Shown here: positions 40,847-51,183 of the stretch, in pieces
Numbering within the stretch: position 1 is the stretch's first letter
How the letters are laid out: every line of letters begins with the position of its first letter
From: Ramlibacter sp. WS9
GTDB lineage: Bacteria > Pseudomonadota > Gammaproteobacteria > Burkholderiales > Burkholderiaceae_C
DNA length: 64,000 nucleotides
Direction of reading: 5' to 3'
Assembly (NCBI RefSeq): GCF_003797765.1
Contig: NZ_RKMB01000002.1
Coordinates: 310,001-374,000 of the forward strand
Notes under the pieces: model-generated
Database searches by the model: none
What the model was told of the DNA's origin: nothing
What the model saw: only the letters and a program-made list of their open reading frames with translations
Program-made: the position numbers and the translations under genes

Positions 40847-40865
40847 CCCCGGCCAAAAGCCGGGG
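40847..40865 (-). terminator. Intrinsic terminator upstream of hemJ
   Basis: CCCCGGC CAAAA GCCGGGG stem-loop, followed on the minus strand by eight T residues. It sits 63 bases before the hemJ ATG and no minus-strand gene precedes it, so it ends a non-coding or leader transcript. Confidence 0.75.
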
Positions 40866-42132
<1,267 letters not shown>

Positions 42133-42133
<1 letters not shown>

Positions 42134-43245
42134 TGGAACCGCGCATGCACATCGTCGAGTTCGCATCCGGCACCCTGCGATTCCTGGAGAAAGTCCCGGC
42201 CAGCGCGCCGGCCAACGGATTCATCTGGATCTACCTCGAGCGCGAGTCGCTGGAGCAGGAGATCGGCGCCGTGCAGCAGGCCGCGCAGAGCCTGGGCGGC
42301 TCGGCCCTGCTGGACCTGCACGTGAAGGACCTGGCCAACCGAGCCCACCCCTCGCATTACGACTACACCTCGGTGTACGACCTGGTGATCTTCCGCCGCC
42401 TGGCAACCGAAGCGGAGGTGCGCGCCGAAACACCGCAGCCACCTCCGCCACCCGAAGGCCCCCTCGCAGCATTCGAGGGCATACGCACGCGCGCGGTGGG
42501 CTTCGCCGTGTTCGACCGGCTGCTCATCACCGTGCACCCCGCCGGCTGCTTTGCGGCCAACACCTTCATCCAGCGCTTCCTGGCGGACGCCGTACAAACC
42601 GAAGGGCTCTCGGCTGCGGCGCGCAGCCGCCTGCCCACCGGGTCGTCCGACCTCATGCTGCGCATGCTCAACCTCATGGTCGACAGCTACCTCGACCTAC
42701 GCAAGGAACTGAGCACCGGCCTCGAACAGTGGCAACAATTGCTTCTCGCGCCGCGCTCGCGCGGGGCGGATTGGCGCGCCCTGATGTCTGCGCGCACCGC
42801 TCTGCACACGCTCGAAGACCTGTGCGAAGGGCAGAACGACGCGATGCAGGAATGGCTGGACACGCAGCGCGAACAGCCTGCGCCCTGGATGGCGCAGGCC
42901 GAGCGCGACTCCATGCTCGCCCGGGCCCGGGACGTGAGCGAGCACATCCAGCGGGTGATGCACCACGTGCGCCGGATGGAACAAGGCGCCGAGACGGCGG
43001 TGCAGTTGCACTTCTCAGCGCTGGGGCATCGCACCAACGAGATCATGCGGGTGCTCACCGCATTGACAGCGGTGTTCCTTCCCTTGAACTTCATCACCGG
43101 ATTTTTCGGCATGAATTTCGAGTTCCTGCCGTTCATCCATTCGGCGACGGCCATGTGGGTGATGCTGAGCGTGATGGCGACTGTCGCCATCACAGTGGTG
43201 CTCGTTTTCTGGCGGAAGCGCTACCTGGCGCGCAGCGGGCGCTAG
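42133..43245 (+). CDS. CorA-like magnesium/metal ion transporter
   Basis: 370 residues. A large cytosolic N-terminal domain with long helices (about 90-310) is followed by two membrane helices. FGMNFEFLP in the loop after the first helix carries the GMN selectivity motif. The N-terminal half is diverged from E. coli CorA. TGATG links it to hemB; aminolevulinate dehydratase of the Mg type next door gives a possible but unproven reason for the pairing. Confidence 0.9.
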
Positions 43246-43264
43246 TTTCCGGCAGGAAATCCGC

Positions 43265-43861
43265 ATGAGCAACCACCGCCACCCCAAGCCCGCCGAGCCT
43301 TCGGCAACGGGTGATTACCGCGGTGCCCAGACCGGTGAGGACGTCACCCGCCGGAACGTGCGGGCGATGCATCAGCTCGAAGAAGCGGCCAACGCCCGGC
43401 GCAGCGGCGCCGACCGCGTGGCCTCCGCGATCGCGCGCTTTTGCGGCAGCATGACCTTCGTGTGGATCCACGTGGTGGTGTTCTCCGCCTGGATCGGCTA
43501 CAACGCGCTGCCGTGGTTCGAGCACTTCGACCCCTACCCCTTCACGTTCCTCACACTCGTCGTTTCGCTGGAAGCGATCTTCCTGTCGACCTTCATCCTG
43601 ATCAGCCAGAACTACGACATGCGCATTTCCGAGCGGCGCAACCAGCTCGACCTGCAGATCAACCTGCTGGCCGAGCAGGAGAACACCAAGGCCTTGCAAA
43701 TTCTCGAGCGCATCGCCAGGAAGGTAGGCGCCCACCACGTGAGCGACGATCCCCAGGTGAAGGCATTGGAGGAAGCCACGCGCCCCGACGCGCTGGTCGA
43801 CCAGATCGAGGAAGCCTGGCGGGACGAGGCGGGCGGACAGGCGCCGAAAACCCCCTCCTAG
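43265..43861 (+). CDS. DUF1003 family membrane protein
   Basis: 198 residues. Two membrane helices (about 58-78 and 92-112) with FDPYPFTFLTLVVSLEAIFLSTFILISQN, in part FDPYPF and EAIFLSTFILISQN, the DUF1003 signature, followed by a helical cytosolic tail (ERRNQLDLQINLLAEQENTKAL). Function unknown. It follows the CorA gene by 19 bases, a pairing seen in related genomes, so a link to ion homeostasis is possible. Confidence 0.87.
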   Translation: MSNHRHPKPAEPSATGDYRGAQTGEDVTRRNVRAMHQLEEAANARRSGADRVASAIARFCGSMTFVWIHVVVFSAWIGYNALPWFEHFDPYPFTFLTLVVSLEAIFLSTFILISQNYDMRISERRNQLDLQINLLAEQENTKALQILERIARKVGAHHVSDDPQVKALEEATRPDALVDQIEEAWRDEAGGQAPKTPS

Positions 43862-43862
43862 C

Positions 43863-44732
43863 TCACTTGACGCCGAACAGCGTGGCGCCGTTCTCCCAGG
43901 CGATGCGGCGCGCGGCGTCCGGCGGCAAGTCGCCGAGCCAGGTGCGATAGCCCTTCATCAGCTCGTCGTAATACTGCCACCGCTGATTGACCCAGGTGTC
44001 CGAACCGATCATGAATCGGGCCGGATATTTCAGCAGCAACTCGCGCCACTCGGGGCACAGCTTTCCGCCGTCGCAGGTCAGCCCCGGCCGGTACGACAGC
44101 TCGCCCATGAGCAGCGGGTAGCGCGTGAACAGCTGGTCGACGCGCGCGGCGGGCGCCCCGCCGATGCCGGTGTGGGCCCAGATCAGGCGGACCTTCTGGC
44201 CCTTCGAGGGTGTGTTGGCCATCAGCAGGTCGATCGCGACATCGTCCACGTGCGCCAGCACGGCGAGGTTCCTTTCTTCGGCCAGCGCCATCAGCTTCTT
44301 CGCGACCGGTCCGTTGGCGTTGGTACTGTCGTACAAATGAAATTCGCCGATGCCGCGGAACGGGCCGGCGGCGGTGCCGCGCGCGAGTTCGGCCTGCACC
44401 AGCTCGTAAATGCTCTCGTCGCGGAACCAGTTGTCGTAGTCCGCGCGATCACGGTAGAGGCGCACGAACGGCACCACCGTCACGCCGGCCGCACGGGTCA
44501 GCGGTGACGAGGCCAGCGCTTTGGTGCCGTCGTTGGGCCGCGAGTTGGAGACGATCGCCTCCACGCCATTGCGTTGCATCCGCGCCAGCACGTCGGGCAG
44601 CGGGTGCGGCGATTGGGCCTCTTCGTTGTAGTGCAGGTGCGCGTCGAACAGCGGGCCGCTGTAGTCCGCTGCGTGCAGAACACCCGGACCGGCCAATGCC
44701 AGCGCCAGGGCCGCGAGGACGTGGCGCGCCAT
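43863..44732 (-). CDS. Exported amidohydrolase-superfamily protein
   Basis: 289 residues from ATG 44732; the frame upstream is antisense to the hydrolase gene. A signal peptide ends near [18 protein letters not shown] is the metal-binding HxH strand, IGEFHLYD and WAHTGIGG supply further histidines, and MIGSDTW gives the late aspartate, all as in TatD/amidohydrolase barrels. Export to the periplasm is unusual for this superfamily. It begins one base after the dienelactone hydrolase stop (TGAAATG). Substrate unknown. Confidence 0.82.
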   Translation of the reverse strand: MARHVLAALALALAGPGVLHAADYSGPLFDAHLHYNEEAQSPHPLPDVLARMQRNGVEAIVSNSRPNDGTKALASSPLTRAAGVTVVPFVRLYRDRADYDNWFRDESIYELVQAELARGTAAGPFRGIGEFHLYDSTNANGPVAKKLMALAEERNLAVLAHVDDVAIDLLMANTPSKGQKVRLIWAHTGIGGAPAARVDQLFTRYPLLMGELSYRPGLTCDGGKLCPEWRELLLKYPARFMIGSDTWVNQRWQYYDELMKGYRTWLGDLPPDAARRIAWENGATLFGVK

Positions 44733-44733
44733 T

Positions 44734-45417
44734 TCAGGCCAGGTGCGTGCCGAAGAACGCCAACGTCCGCTCGCGTGCGAGCTTTGCCGACGCCTCGTCG
44801 TACGAGCCGCGCTGGTCGCAATTGAAGCCATGGTTGGCGTGGTAGACGTGGACTTCCACTTCGGGGTGCGCCTTCTTGAACGCTTCCACGCTGTCCAGCG
44901 AAATCCAGTGGTCCTGGTCACCGAAATGCGCCATCGTCGGCACCTTCGGTTTGCGCGCGATTTCATCGGGTGTCGTCATCCCGCCGCCGTAGTACGTCAC
45001 GGCTGCGGAGAGCCCATCGAGCGTGCAGGCCGCGCGCCAGGTGAGCAGGCCGCCCCAGCAAAAACCGGTGATACCCACTTTGCCCGCCTGCGCAGCGTGC
45101 CCGATGGCGGCCTGGATGTCTTGCAGCACGCCGGGCGCGGGCAAGGCTTCGACGGCTGTCTTGAGCGCAAAGCCGGCGTTCATCTCATCGGTGCTGTAGC
45201 CGATGTCCACGCCCGGCTTGACGCGATGGAAGGTCGATGGCGCGACCACCAGGTAACCGTCGGCCGCATAGCCGTCGGCGACCGAGCGAATGTGCGAATT
45301 CACCCCGAAGATTTCCTGCAGCACCACGAGCCCGGCCTTGGGCTGGCCGGCGGGCTGCGCAACGTAGGCGGGGAAGGTGAAGCCATCCGCGGACTTGAGG
45401 TCGATGAAATTGCCCAT
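44734..45417 (-). CDS. Dienelactone hydrolase family protein
   Basis: 227 residues. Cys120 in GFCWGG is the nucleophile, which is the cysteine type of the family; GDQDHWI and HANHGF give Asp and His. [22 protein letters not shown] ([11 protein letters not shown]) is the family signature. True dienelactone hydrolases act in chlorocatechol degradation, but no such genes are nearby, so the substrate is open. Confidence 0.9.
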   Translation of the reverse strand: MGNFIDLKSADGFTFPAYVAQPAGQPKAGLVVLQEIFGVNSHIRSVADGYAADGYLVVAPSTFHRVKPGVDIGYSTDEMNAGFALKTAVEALPAPGVLQDIQAAIGHAAQAGKVGITGFCWGGLLTWRAACTLDGLSAAVTYYGGGMTTPDEIARKPKVPTMAHFGDQDHWISLDSVEAFKKAHPEVEVHVYHANHGFNCDQRGSYDEASAKLARERTLAFFGTHLA

Positions 45418-45495
45418 CTGTCACTCCTTTTGCTGTAATGGGGGGGTACGGCGAGCGTGCAAGCTTACCGCCGGATCGGAGCGAGGAGACAGCAT

Positions 45496-46242
45496 TTGAA
45501 GCAAGTCCTATTGGTCACCGGGGCAAGCCGCGGCATCGGCGCCGCCACCGCGGTGCTGGCGGCAGCGCAAGGCTTTTCGGTCGCGGTGAACTACACCGCG
45601 CAGGCGGCGGCCGCCGATGATGTCGTGAGCTGCATCCGTGCCGCGGGCGGCGAAGCCATCGCGATACAGGCTGATGTGGCCCAGGAAGAGCAGGTGCTTG
45701 CGATGTTCGAAACCATCGACACCAAGCTCGGGCGGCTCACGGCGCTGGTCAACAACGCCGGCGTGGTGGACGTGGCGGCCCGCGTCGACGAAATGAGCGT
45801 GGCGCGGCTCAAGCGCATGTTCGACATCAACGTACTGGGCTCTTTCATCTGCGCGCGCGAGGCTATCCGCCGGATGAGCACGCGCCATGGCGGGACGGGC
45901 GGGGCCATTGTCAACGTGTCCAGCGCGGCATCGCGGCTGGGGTCGCCGGGCCAGTACGTGGACTACGCCGCGGCGAAAGGCGCCATCGACGTATTCACCA
46001 CCGGCCTGGCCAAGGAAGTGGCCGCCGAGGGCATCCGGGTCAATGCCGTTCGGCCCGGCCTCATCGAAACCGACATCCACGCGTCCGGCGGCATCCCGGA
46101 CCGTGTCAAGCAGCTCGAACACCTGGTCCCCATGCAGCGCGGCGGCAGTGCCGACGAGGTGGCCCAGGCCATCTGCTGGCTGTTGTCGCCGGGTGCCAGC
46201 TACACGACCATGTCGTTGCTCGACGTTTCGGGAGGCCGATGA
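45496..46242 (+). CDS. SDR family NAD(P)-dependent oxidoreductase
   Basis: 248 residues from TTG 45496, eight bases after GAGGAG. TGASRGIG (8-15) is the cofactor loop, NNAGVV follows, and the catalytic serine and tyrosine-lysine are in NVSSAAS and VDYAAAKGA. RPGLIETDIHASGG is the usual substrate loop. Closest in style to glucose or 3-oxoacyl reductases; specificity cannot be read. Divergent from the dienelactone hydrolase gene. Confidence 0.92.
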   Translation: MKQVLLVTGASRGIGAATAVLAAAQGFSVAVNYTAQAAAADDVVSCIRAAGGEAIAIQADVAQEEQVLAMFETIDTKLGRLTALVNNAGVVDVAARVDEMSVARLKRMFDINVLGSFICAREAIRRMSTRHGGTGGAIVNVSSAASRLGSPGQYVDYAAAKGAIDVFTTGLAKEVAAEGIRVNAVRPGLIETDIHASGGIPDRVKQLEHLVPMQRGGSADEVAQAICWLLSPGASYTTMSLLDVSGGR

Positions 46243-46301
46243 TGAAGGAATGTCTTCGCAACGAGCCGGCCCGCATGGGCTCGCCTGGCTGGGCGCACTA
46301 A

Positions 46302-46940
46302 ATGGACTTCAAGCCGCTGGTCACCCTGCTTGCGATCGTCAATCCGTTGGCGATTGTTCCCTTCTTCATCCACTACACCCAGGGATTCACGCGGGCACAG
46401 CGGCGTGAAACCATTTGGACCGCATCCTTCGCGGCCTTCCTGGTCATCGCCGCCAGTGCCGTCCTGGGCATCCAGATCCTCGAGTTCTTCAGCATTTCGC
46501 TGGCCAGCTTCCAGGTCGGCGGTGGCATGCTGCTGTTGACGAGCGCGCTCAACATGCTGAATGCGCAGCCGGCGGAAGCCAAGCCCAACACGCGCGACAT
46601 GGAGGAAGGCGCCGCCAAAGCGGCCATGGGCGCCAGCATTGCCGTGGTGCCGCTCACCATCCCGCTGCTCACGGGGCCGGCGACCATCTCCACCGTGGTG
46701 ATCTATGCGGAGAAGGCCAAGGACTTCTGGCAGTTGGCGACGCTGGCGGGGTATGGCGTTGTGATCGGCCTGGCCACCGCCCTGTGCTTCGCGCTGGCGG
46801 ACCCGATCGCGCGAGTGCTGGGCCGCACCGGCATCAACGTGATGACGCGCTTGATGGGCCTGATTCTCGCGGCGCTGGCGGTGGAGGTGATGGCCGACGG
46901 CCTGCACAAGCTCTTCCCGATTCTGGCCAGCCGGCTCTAA
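46302..46940 (+). CDS. MarC family integral membrane protein
   Basis: 212 residues with six membrane helices. LLAIVNPLAIVPFF near the N-terminus and VVPLTIPLLTGPATIST in the middle are the MarC signature. MarC was once linked to multiple antibiotic resistance but later work did not support that, and its function is unknown. It starts 59 bases after the SDR and ends seven bases before the convergent cyclic-nucleotide-domain gene. Confidence 0.92.
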   Translation: MDFKPLVTLLAIVNPLAIVPFFIHYTQGFTRAQRRETIWTASFAAFLVIAASAVLGIQILEFFSISLASFQVGGGMLLLTSALNMLNAQPAEAKPNTRDMEEGAAKAAMGASIAVVPLTIPLLTGPATISTVVIYAEKAKDFWQLATLAGYGVVIGLATALCFALADPIARVLGRTGINVMTRLMGLILAALAVEVMADGLHKLFPILASRL

Positions 46941-46947
46941 CGCGGCG

Positions 46948-47499
46948 CTACTGCTTCTGCAGGGCCTTCACCAGCTGGCTGCTGGTATTGCGCAGGCGCT
47001 GCGCCAGCAACTGCGTGAGCTTGACCAGCAGTTTGGCGCCGACGGCCGGATGCGCCGTGATCAGCCGGCCCACGGCGGCGCGGCTAAGGACCGCTGCTTC
47101 GACTTCACTCAAGGCCCAGCAACTCGCATAGCGCGGCTCGCCATCGAGCATCGACATCTCGCCCAGTGCCGCCCCTTGTTTCAGCACGGCCAGGCGCGTG
47201 ATGTCGCCGGGCTCCTGGTCGTCCGAACTCGTGCCGACCTTGCGCTTGCCCACATCGACGGTGCCTCGCAACAGCAGCATCATCCAGTCGCTGGCTTCGT
47301 CTTCGGCGATCAGCAGCTGCCCTGGCTGCGCCCGGACCCGCAGCATGCCCGCGCCCAGCATGTCGGCTTCGGCCGGGGTGAAGTCACGCAGCAGCGCAGA
47401 CAGCTGGAGCAACTCGGGGCTTTGCGAAAGACGCTCGCAATGCCCCAGCAACTCCAGGCCGCGGTCCTGCAGTTGTTCTTCGAGCGTCGCCGCGGCCAT
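46948..47499 (-). CDS. Cyclic-nucleotide-binding domain protein
   Basis: 183 residues made mainly of one cNMP-binding beta-barrel (about 30-155: LRDFTPAEADMLGAGM, LRGTVDVGKR, GAALGEMSMLDGEPR). The GEMSMLDGEPRYAS phosphate cassette is nearly canonical. No helix-turn-helix is visible, so it is not a CRP/FNR regulator. It follows the MCE-system lipoprotein by 15 bases and may be part of that operon. Confidence 0.87.
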   Translation of the reverse strand: MAAATLEEQLQDRGLELLGHCERLSQSPELLQLSALLRDFTPAEADMLGAGMLRVRAQPGQLLIAEDEASDWMMLLLRGTVDVGKRKVGTSSDDQEPGDITRLAVLKQGAALGEMSMLDGEPRYASCWALSEVEAAVLSRAAVGRLITAHPAVGAKLLVKLTQLLAQRLRNTSSQLVKALQKQ

Positions 47500-47514
47500 G
47501 GTCGAAGCAGCGCG

Positions 47515-48153
47515 CTAGCGCAGGCTTTGCAGCCACTGGGCGATTTCGCGGGCCGCAGCATCCGTTGCTGAAGCCAGCGCCCGCACGCCGCCGGCCGCGT
47601 CCGGCGTGGGCGCAGGCTCGCGGATGGCAAAGGTTCTCTGGGCCAGCAACCTCTCGCCGGCGGGCGTGTTGTCCATCAACGTGACGCGCAATCGCAGCAG
47701 TCCCCAGCTGCGGTTTGGCGACTCGAAGAGGTGCGAGAACTCTTCCAGATCGACCCGCATGACCCGGGGAGCGACGCCGTTGCGCGCCAGGGCCGCGCTG
47801 TCACCGGGATCGAGGATCGCGCGGTTCTGGCCCAGCTGCTGGCGCAGGCGCTGGCGCACCAGCTGGGGTGGGGGCGCGCTCCAGCGCGCCTGCGAATAGG
47901 GCTTCAGCTGGTGCTCGTCCGCGTAACCGAGACGGTACAGGATGGACGACCCGTCGAGCGCACCTGCTGCCTCGATGTCGTGCAGCACCAGCGAGGACTG
48001 TGTGGACGGCGCGGGCGTGAACGGCGCGGCCGCAACGCTGGGGCCGAAGTCGTAGAGCGTGCTGCGCACCGGTTTGTCGGGCAAAGCCGAACACGCGGCC
48101 AGCGACGCCGAACAAACCAGAGCGGCCCAGCGCCAGTTGGCGGACTTCCTCAT
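47515..48153 (-). CDS. ABC-type transport auxiliary lipoprotein (PqiC-like)
   Basis: 212 residues from ATG 48153; the long frame upstream is a shadow of the MCE and ATPase genes. A lipobox (ASLAAC, Cys21) predicts a lipoprotein. LYDFGPSV, LPDKPVR and the SWGLLRLRVTLMD segment resemble the PqiC/DUF330 family that accompanies MCE proteins in lipid transport between membranes. The ATG overlaps the MCE stop. Confidence 0.85.
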   Translation of the reverse strand: MRKSANWRWAALVCSASLAACSALPDKPVRSTLYDFGPSVAAAPFTPAPSTQSSLVLHDIEAAGALDGSSILYRLGYADEHQLKPYSQARWSAPPPQLVRQRLRQQLGQNRAILDPGDSAALARNGVAPRVMRVDLEEFSHLFESPNRSWGLLRLRVTLMDNTPAGERLLAQRTFAIREPAPTPDAAGGVRALASATDAAAREIAQWLQSLR

Positions 48154-49085
48154 TTGCCACCTCCGGGCGCGGTGAAGCCGGGTTCGCCCGGCCCGGGGTC
48201 GACCGTGCCCGAGCCGAAGATCAGCGATTGCGGGTTGTCGTTGACCGTGTTCGCAGTACGAGCCAGCTGGCGCACCGCCCGGGAAGTTTCCTCGGTCACA
48301 CGGTTGATGCGCGGCAGCGTCGCGGAATTGAAGCTGTCCGCGGCGTGTGAAAGCGCCTGCGTGCCTTCGGCCAAGCGGTCCATCGGGCCATCCTTTTCGT
48401 TCAACCTGCGGACGGTCTTGCCGAAGTCCGACGCGGTTTTGCCCACCTCGTCGGCACTCTTCTGCACGGACACCATGGCAGGGTCGACACGCGTCGCCAC
48501 AGTCGCATCCAGCCGCTTGGCCATCTGGCTGGCATCGTTCGCGGCCGTGCCCAGGTTCTCCAACGCGGTGGAAAACCGTTTCTGGTTTTCGTCGCCCAGC
48601 AGCTGGTTCATGCGGCCACTGAGCTGCTCCACACGATCCAGGATCACTTCGCCCTTGGCTGTGAGCTTCGACAGCAGCCCCGGCTGAAGTGGGATGCGCG
48701 GCGGGTGGCCGTCTTCCGGCTGCAAGCGTGGCGCTGGTTTGCCGGTGTCGTCGAGCTGCACGAACGCCAGGCCCGTGACGCCCTGGAAACTCAGCGTGGC
48801 GAACGTGTCTTTGGTGATGGGCGCCTCGTGGTCCACTTCCAGGCGCATCAGCACATTGCCGGTCGCTTTCGGGTCGAACCCGATGGACGCCACCTTGCCG
48901 ACGTCCACGCCCCGATAGCGCACGGCCGCCTGCGCCTGCAGGCCGGTGACGATTTCGCGCGTGGAAATCTCGTAGATGTCGCGTTCCCCCGTGTCCCGCG
49001 TGAGCCAGGCCGCGAGCGCGACCAGCAGCACCGTGACGGCCACCACGAAAATGCCAGCGGCCATCGCATGGGCTTTGTTTTCCAT
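48150..49085 (-). CDS. MCE domain protein (MlaD-like)
   Basis: 311 residues. One N-terminal membrane helix (about 8-28), then a single MCE domain (about 38-120: VRYRGVDVGKVASIGFD, FQGVTGLAFVQLD) and a long helical C-terminal part (about 140-290) longer than in MlaD. This organisation predicts a periplasmic hexameric lipid conduit anchored in the inner membrane. Partner of the ATPase and permease encoded just upstream. Confidence 0.92.
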   Translation of the reverse strand: MENKAHAMAAGIFVVAVTVLLVALAAWLTRDTGERDIYEISTREIVTGLQAQAAVRYRGVDVGKVASIGFDPKATGNVLMRLEVDHEAPITKDTFATLSFQGVTGLAFVQLDDTGKPAPRLQPEDGHPPRIPLQPGLLSKLTAKGEVILDRVEQLSGRMNQLLGDENQKRFSTALENLGTAANDASQMAKRLDATVATRVDPAMVSVQKSADEVGKTASDFGKTVRRLNEKDGPMDRLAEGTQALSHAADSFNSATLPRINRVTEETSRAVRQLARTANTVNDNPQSLIFGSGTVDPGPGEPGFTAPGGGK

Positions 49086-49106
49086 AGACTTCCTTTTTAC
49101 ACGCTT

Positions 49107-49925
49107 CTAGATCGCAAAGGGGTACTCGCGCAGCAGTTCCATGGCGCGCTGGCCCCTTTCGCCGAGGAAAAAATCGTGGATGAACGGGTGCTGGAATGCA
49201 ATCACGTCCTTCGGCGCAGCTGCGACGATGACCTTGCGATCGGCGAGCACGGCGATGCGGGTCGACAGCTCGAAGAGGGTGTCCAGGTCGTGCGTGACCA
49301 TGATGACGGTGAGTTCCAGGTCGCGGTGCAGCGATCGCAGCAGCGTGACGAAGCCGTCGGAGCTCTCCGGATCGAGCCCCGCTGTCGGCTCGTCGAGCAG
49401 GAGCAGCGGCGGGTCCATGATCAGCGCCCGTGCGAGCGCCGCGCGCTTGATCATGCCTCCGGACAGGTCGGAGGGCATCTTGTCCGCGTCTTCGGGCTTC
49501 AGGCCCACCATCTGCAGCTTGACCATCGCCGCCTCGCGGATGAGGGCCGGCGGCAGGGTCTTGAGTTCGCGCAGGGGAAAGGCGATGTTCTCCAGCACGC
49601 TGAATGCGGAGAACAGCGCGCCGTGCTGGAACAGCATGCCGATGCGGCTGGCCGCGCCCCGCTGGCCCAGCCCGCCGACCGGCTGGCCCAACACCAGGAT
49701 GTCGCCGCGGGCAGGCGTTTCCAGGCCGAGGATCTGGCGCAGCAGCACGGTCTTGCCGGTACCCGAGCCGCCCACGATCGACAGCACCTCGCCGCGCTGA
49801 ACGGTGAGGTCCAGGTCCTGGTGCACGACGAATTTCTTTTCCGGCGTGGTGAACTCGCTCCACAGCTTGCGGATGTCCACCATCGGCGCGCCGCGGTCGG
49901 GTGAAGTGCCGGCGTGCGAATCCAC
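49107..49925 (-). CDS. ABC transporter ATPase (MlaF-like)
   Basis: 272 residues from GTG 49925, three bases after the permease stop; an ATG at 49883 lacks a ribosome site. GGSGTGKT is the P-loop, DLSGGMIKRAALARAL the ABC signature with Walker B LLLLDEPTAGLDPES. Closest to MlaF, the ATPase of MCE-type lipid transporters. It powers the permease encoded before it. Confidence 0.93.
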   Translation of the reverse strand: MDSHAGTSPDRGAPMVDIRKLWSEFTTPEKKFVVHQDLDLTVQRGEVLSIVGGSGTGKTVLLRQILGLETPARGDILVLGQPVGGLGQRGAASRIGMLFQHGALFSAFSVLENIAFPLRELKTLPPALIREAAMVKLQMVGLKPEDADKMPSDLSGGMIKRAALARALIMDPPLLLLDEPTAGLDPESSDGFVTLLRSLHRDLELTVIMVTHDLDTLFELSTRIAVLADRKVIVAAAPKDVIAFQHPFIHDFFLGERGQRAMELLREYPFAI

Positions 49926-49928
49926 GGG

Positions 49929-51047
49929 TCAGATCCCCACGTCCTTGAACAGCACCGCGAACAGCGCATCGACGAGGATCACGACAGTGATGGACGTGAC
50001 CACGGAAGCCGTCGTGCCCTCGCCCAGGCTCTGCGTGTTGGGCTTGACGCGCAAGCCGAAGTGGCAGCCGATCAGCGCGATCAGGATGCCGAACACCACT
50101 GACTTGCCGCTCGCCAGGCCCAGGTTGCCGGGGCTGACCGCCTGCGGCAACGCGTTCATGAAAAACGTCGGCGTGATGCCCAGCGAAATATCCGCCGCCA
50201 GCATGCCACCCGCAAGCGCGGCCAGCGTGGTCCAGACGCTGATGAGCGGCATCGCCACCGCCAGTGCCATCGCGCGCGGCATGACCAACCGGAAGCTGTG
50301 CGAGATCCCCATCACGCGCATGGCGTCGAGTTCGTCGGTGACGCGCATCACCCCGATCTGCGCCGTGATCGCGGAGCCGGACCGGCCCGCGATGAGGATG
50401 GCGGCCAGCATGGGTCCCAATTCGCGGATCAACGCGATGCCCAGGATGTTCACGATGAAAGCGTCGGCACCGAACTGCCGCAATTGCTGCGACGTCAGAT
50501 AGGCGAGCACGACGCCGATGAGGAAACCCACCAGCGCCGTGATCGGTAGCGCCGTGGCGCCGATGCGGTACAGGTGGCCCGACAAGTCGCGCCAGGGGCC
50601 TTCATGGGGAGCGCGCGCCAGCCGCCCGATGTTCAACGCCAGCTGGCCGATCAACCGTACGAAGGACTTGAGGTGATCGCCCGCGTAGAGCACGGCCTCG
50701 CCCATCGCCAGGTAGCGGCCTCGCCAGGTCGTCTTGCGTCGAGGCGGCGGGTCCACGGTAAAGCTGGCCACACGTTCCAGCACCGCGCGCTGCGCGGGCT
50801 GCAACTCCAGTTGCCGCGGCCACTGCCGGCCCCAGTGGTCCCACAGAAGTTGCGCGCCCACATGGTCGAGCTGGTCGGCGCCGCTCAGGTCCCAGCCCTG
50901 CTGCGCGGAGGTCGCGGCGAGGCGGGCTCGCAGGGACTTGAGGAGCTTCGGCTGCGCGAACTGCGCCGCGGTCCATTGCCCCAGCAAATGCAGGCGCGCC
51001 CCATCCGCGGCAGTCGGCTGCTCGATGCGAGGCGTGAAATCCGGCAT
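49929..51047 (-). CDS. MlaE-type ABC permease with fused STAS-like domain
   Basis: 372 residues from ATG 51047. The first 100 or so residues form a STAS-like domain (LHLLGQWTAAQF, WDLSGADQLDHVGAQLLWDH in part) like MlaB, which is a separate protein in E. coli. The rest is the MlaE permease: LIGVVLAYLTSQQLRQFGAD, IRELGPMLAAILIAGRSGSA and EIDA-like TDELDAMRVMG. First gene of the permease-ATPase-MCE-lipoprotein operon. Confidence 0.92.
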   Translation of the reverse strand: MPDFTPRIEQPTAADGARLHLLGQWTAAQFAQPKLLKSLRARLAATSAQQGWDLSGADQLDHVGAQLLWDHWGRQWPRQLELQPAQRAVLERVASFTVDPPPRRKTTWRGRYLAMGEAVLYAGDHLKSFVRLIGQLALNIGRLARAPHEGPWRDLSGHLYRIGATALPITALVGFLIGVVLAYLTSQQLRQFGADAFIVNILGIALIRELGPMLAAILIAGRSGSAITAQIGVMRVTDELDAMRVMGISHSFRLVMPRAMALAVAMPLISVWTTLAALAGGMLAADISLGITPTFFMNALPQAVSPGNLGLASGKSVVFGILIALIGCHFGLRVKPNTQSLGEGTTASVVTSITVVILVDALFAVLFKDVGI

Positions 51048-51183
51048 GAGGGGAGGGGCTTCCTGAGTAACCCGCCATCCTAACTGCAGAGTGCCCGGCA
51101 CGTGCGCCCACCGGCGCCTGGCGCGGCAGTGACACAACAGCCGCACGCCACGGCGTATAAAAGCGGCAACGAGAAGGAACTGG

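Noticed and set aside
48154..49863. N-terminal part of a 782-codon minus-strand frame ending in the PqiC-like gene
   Set aside because: This part is an out-of-frame reading of the MCE and ATPase genes; only the last 212 codons are real.
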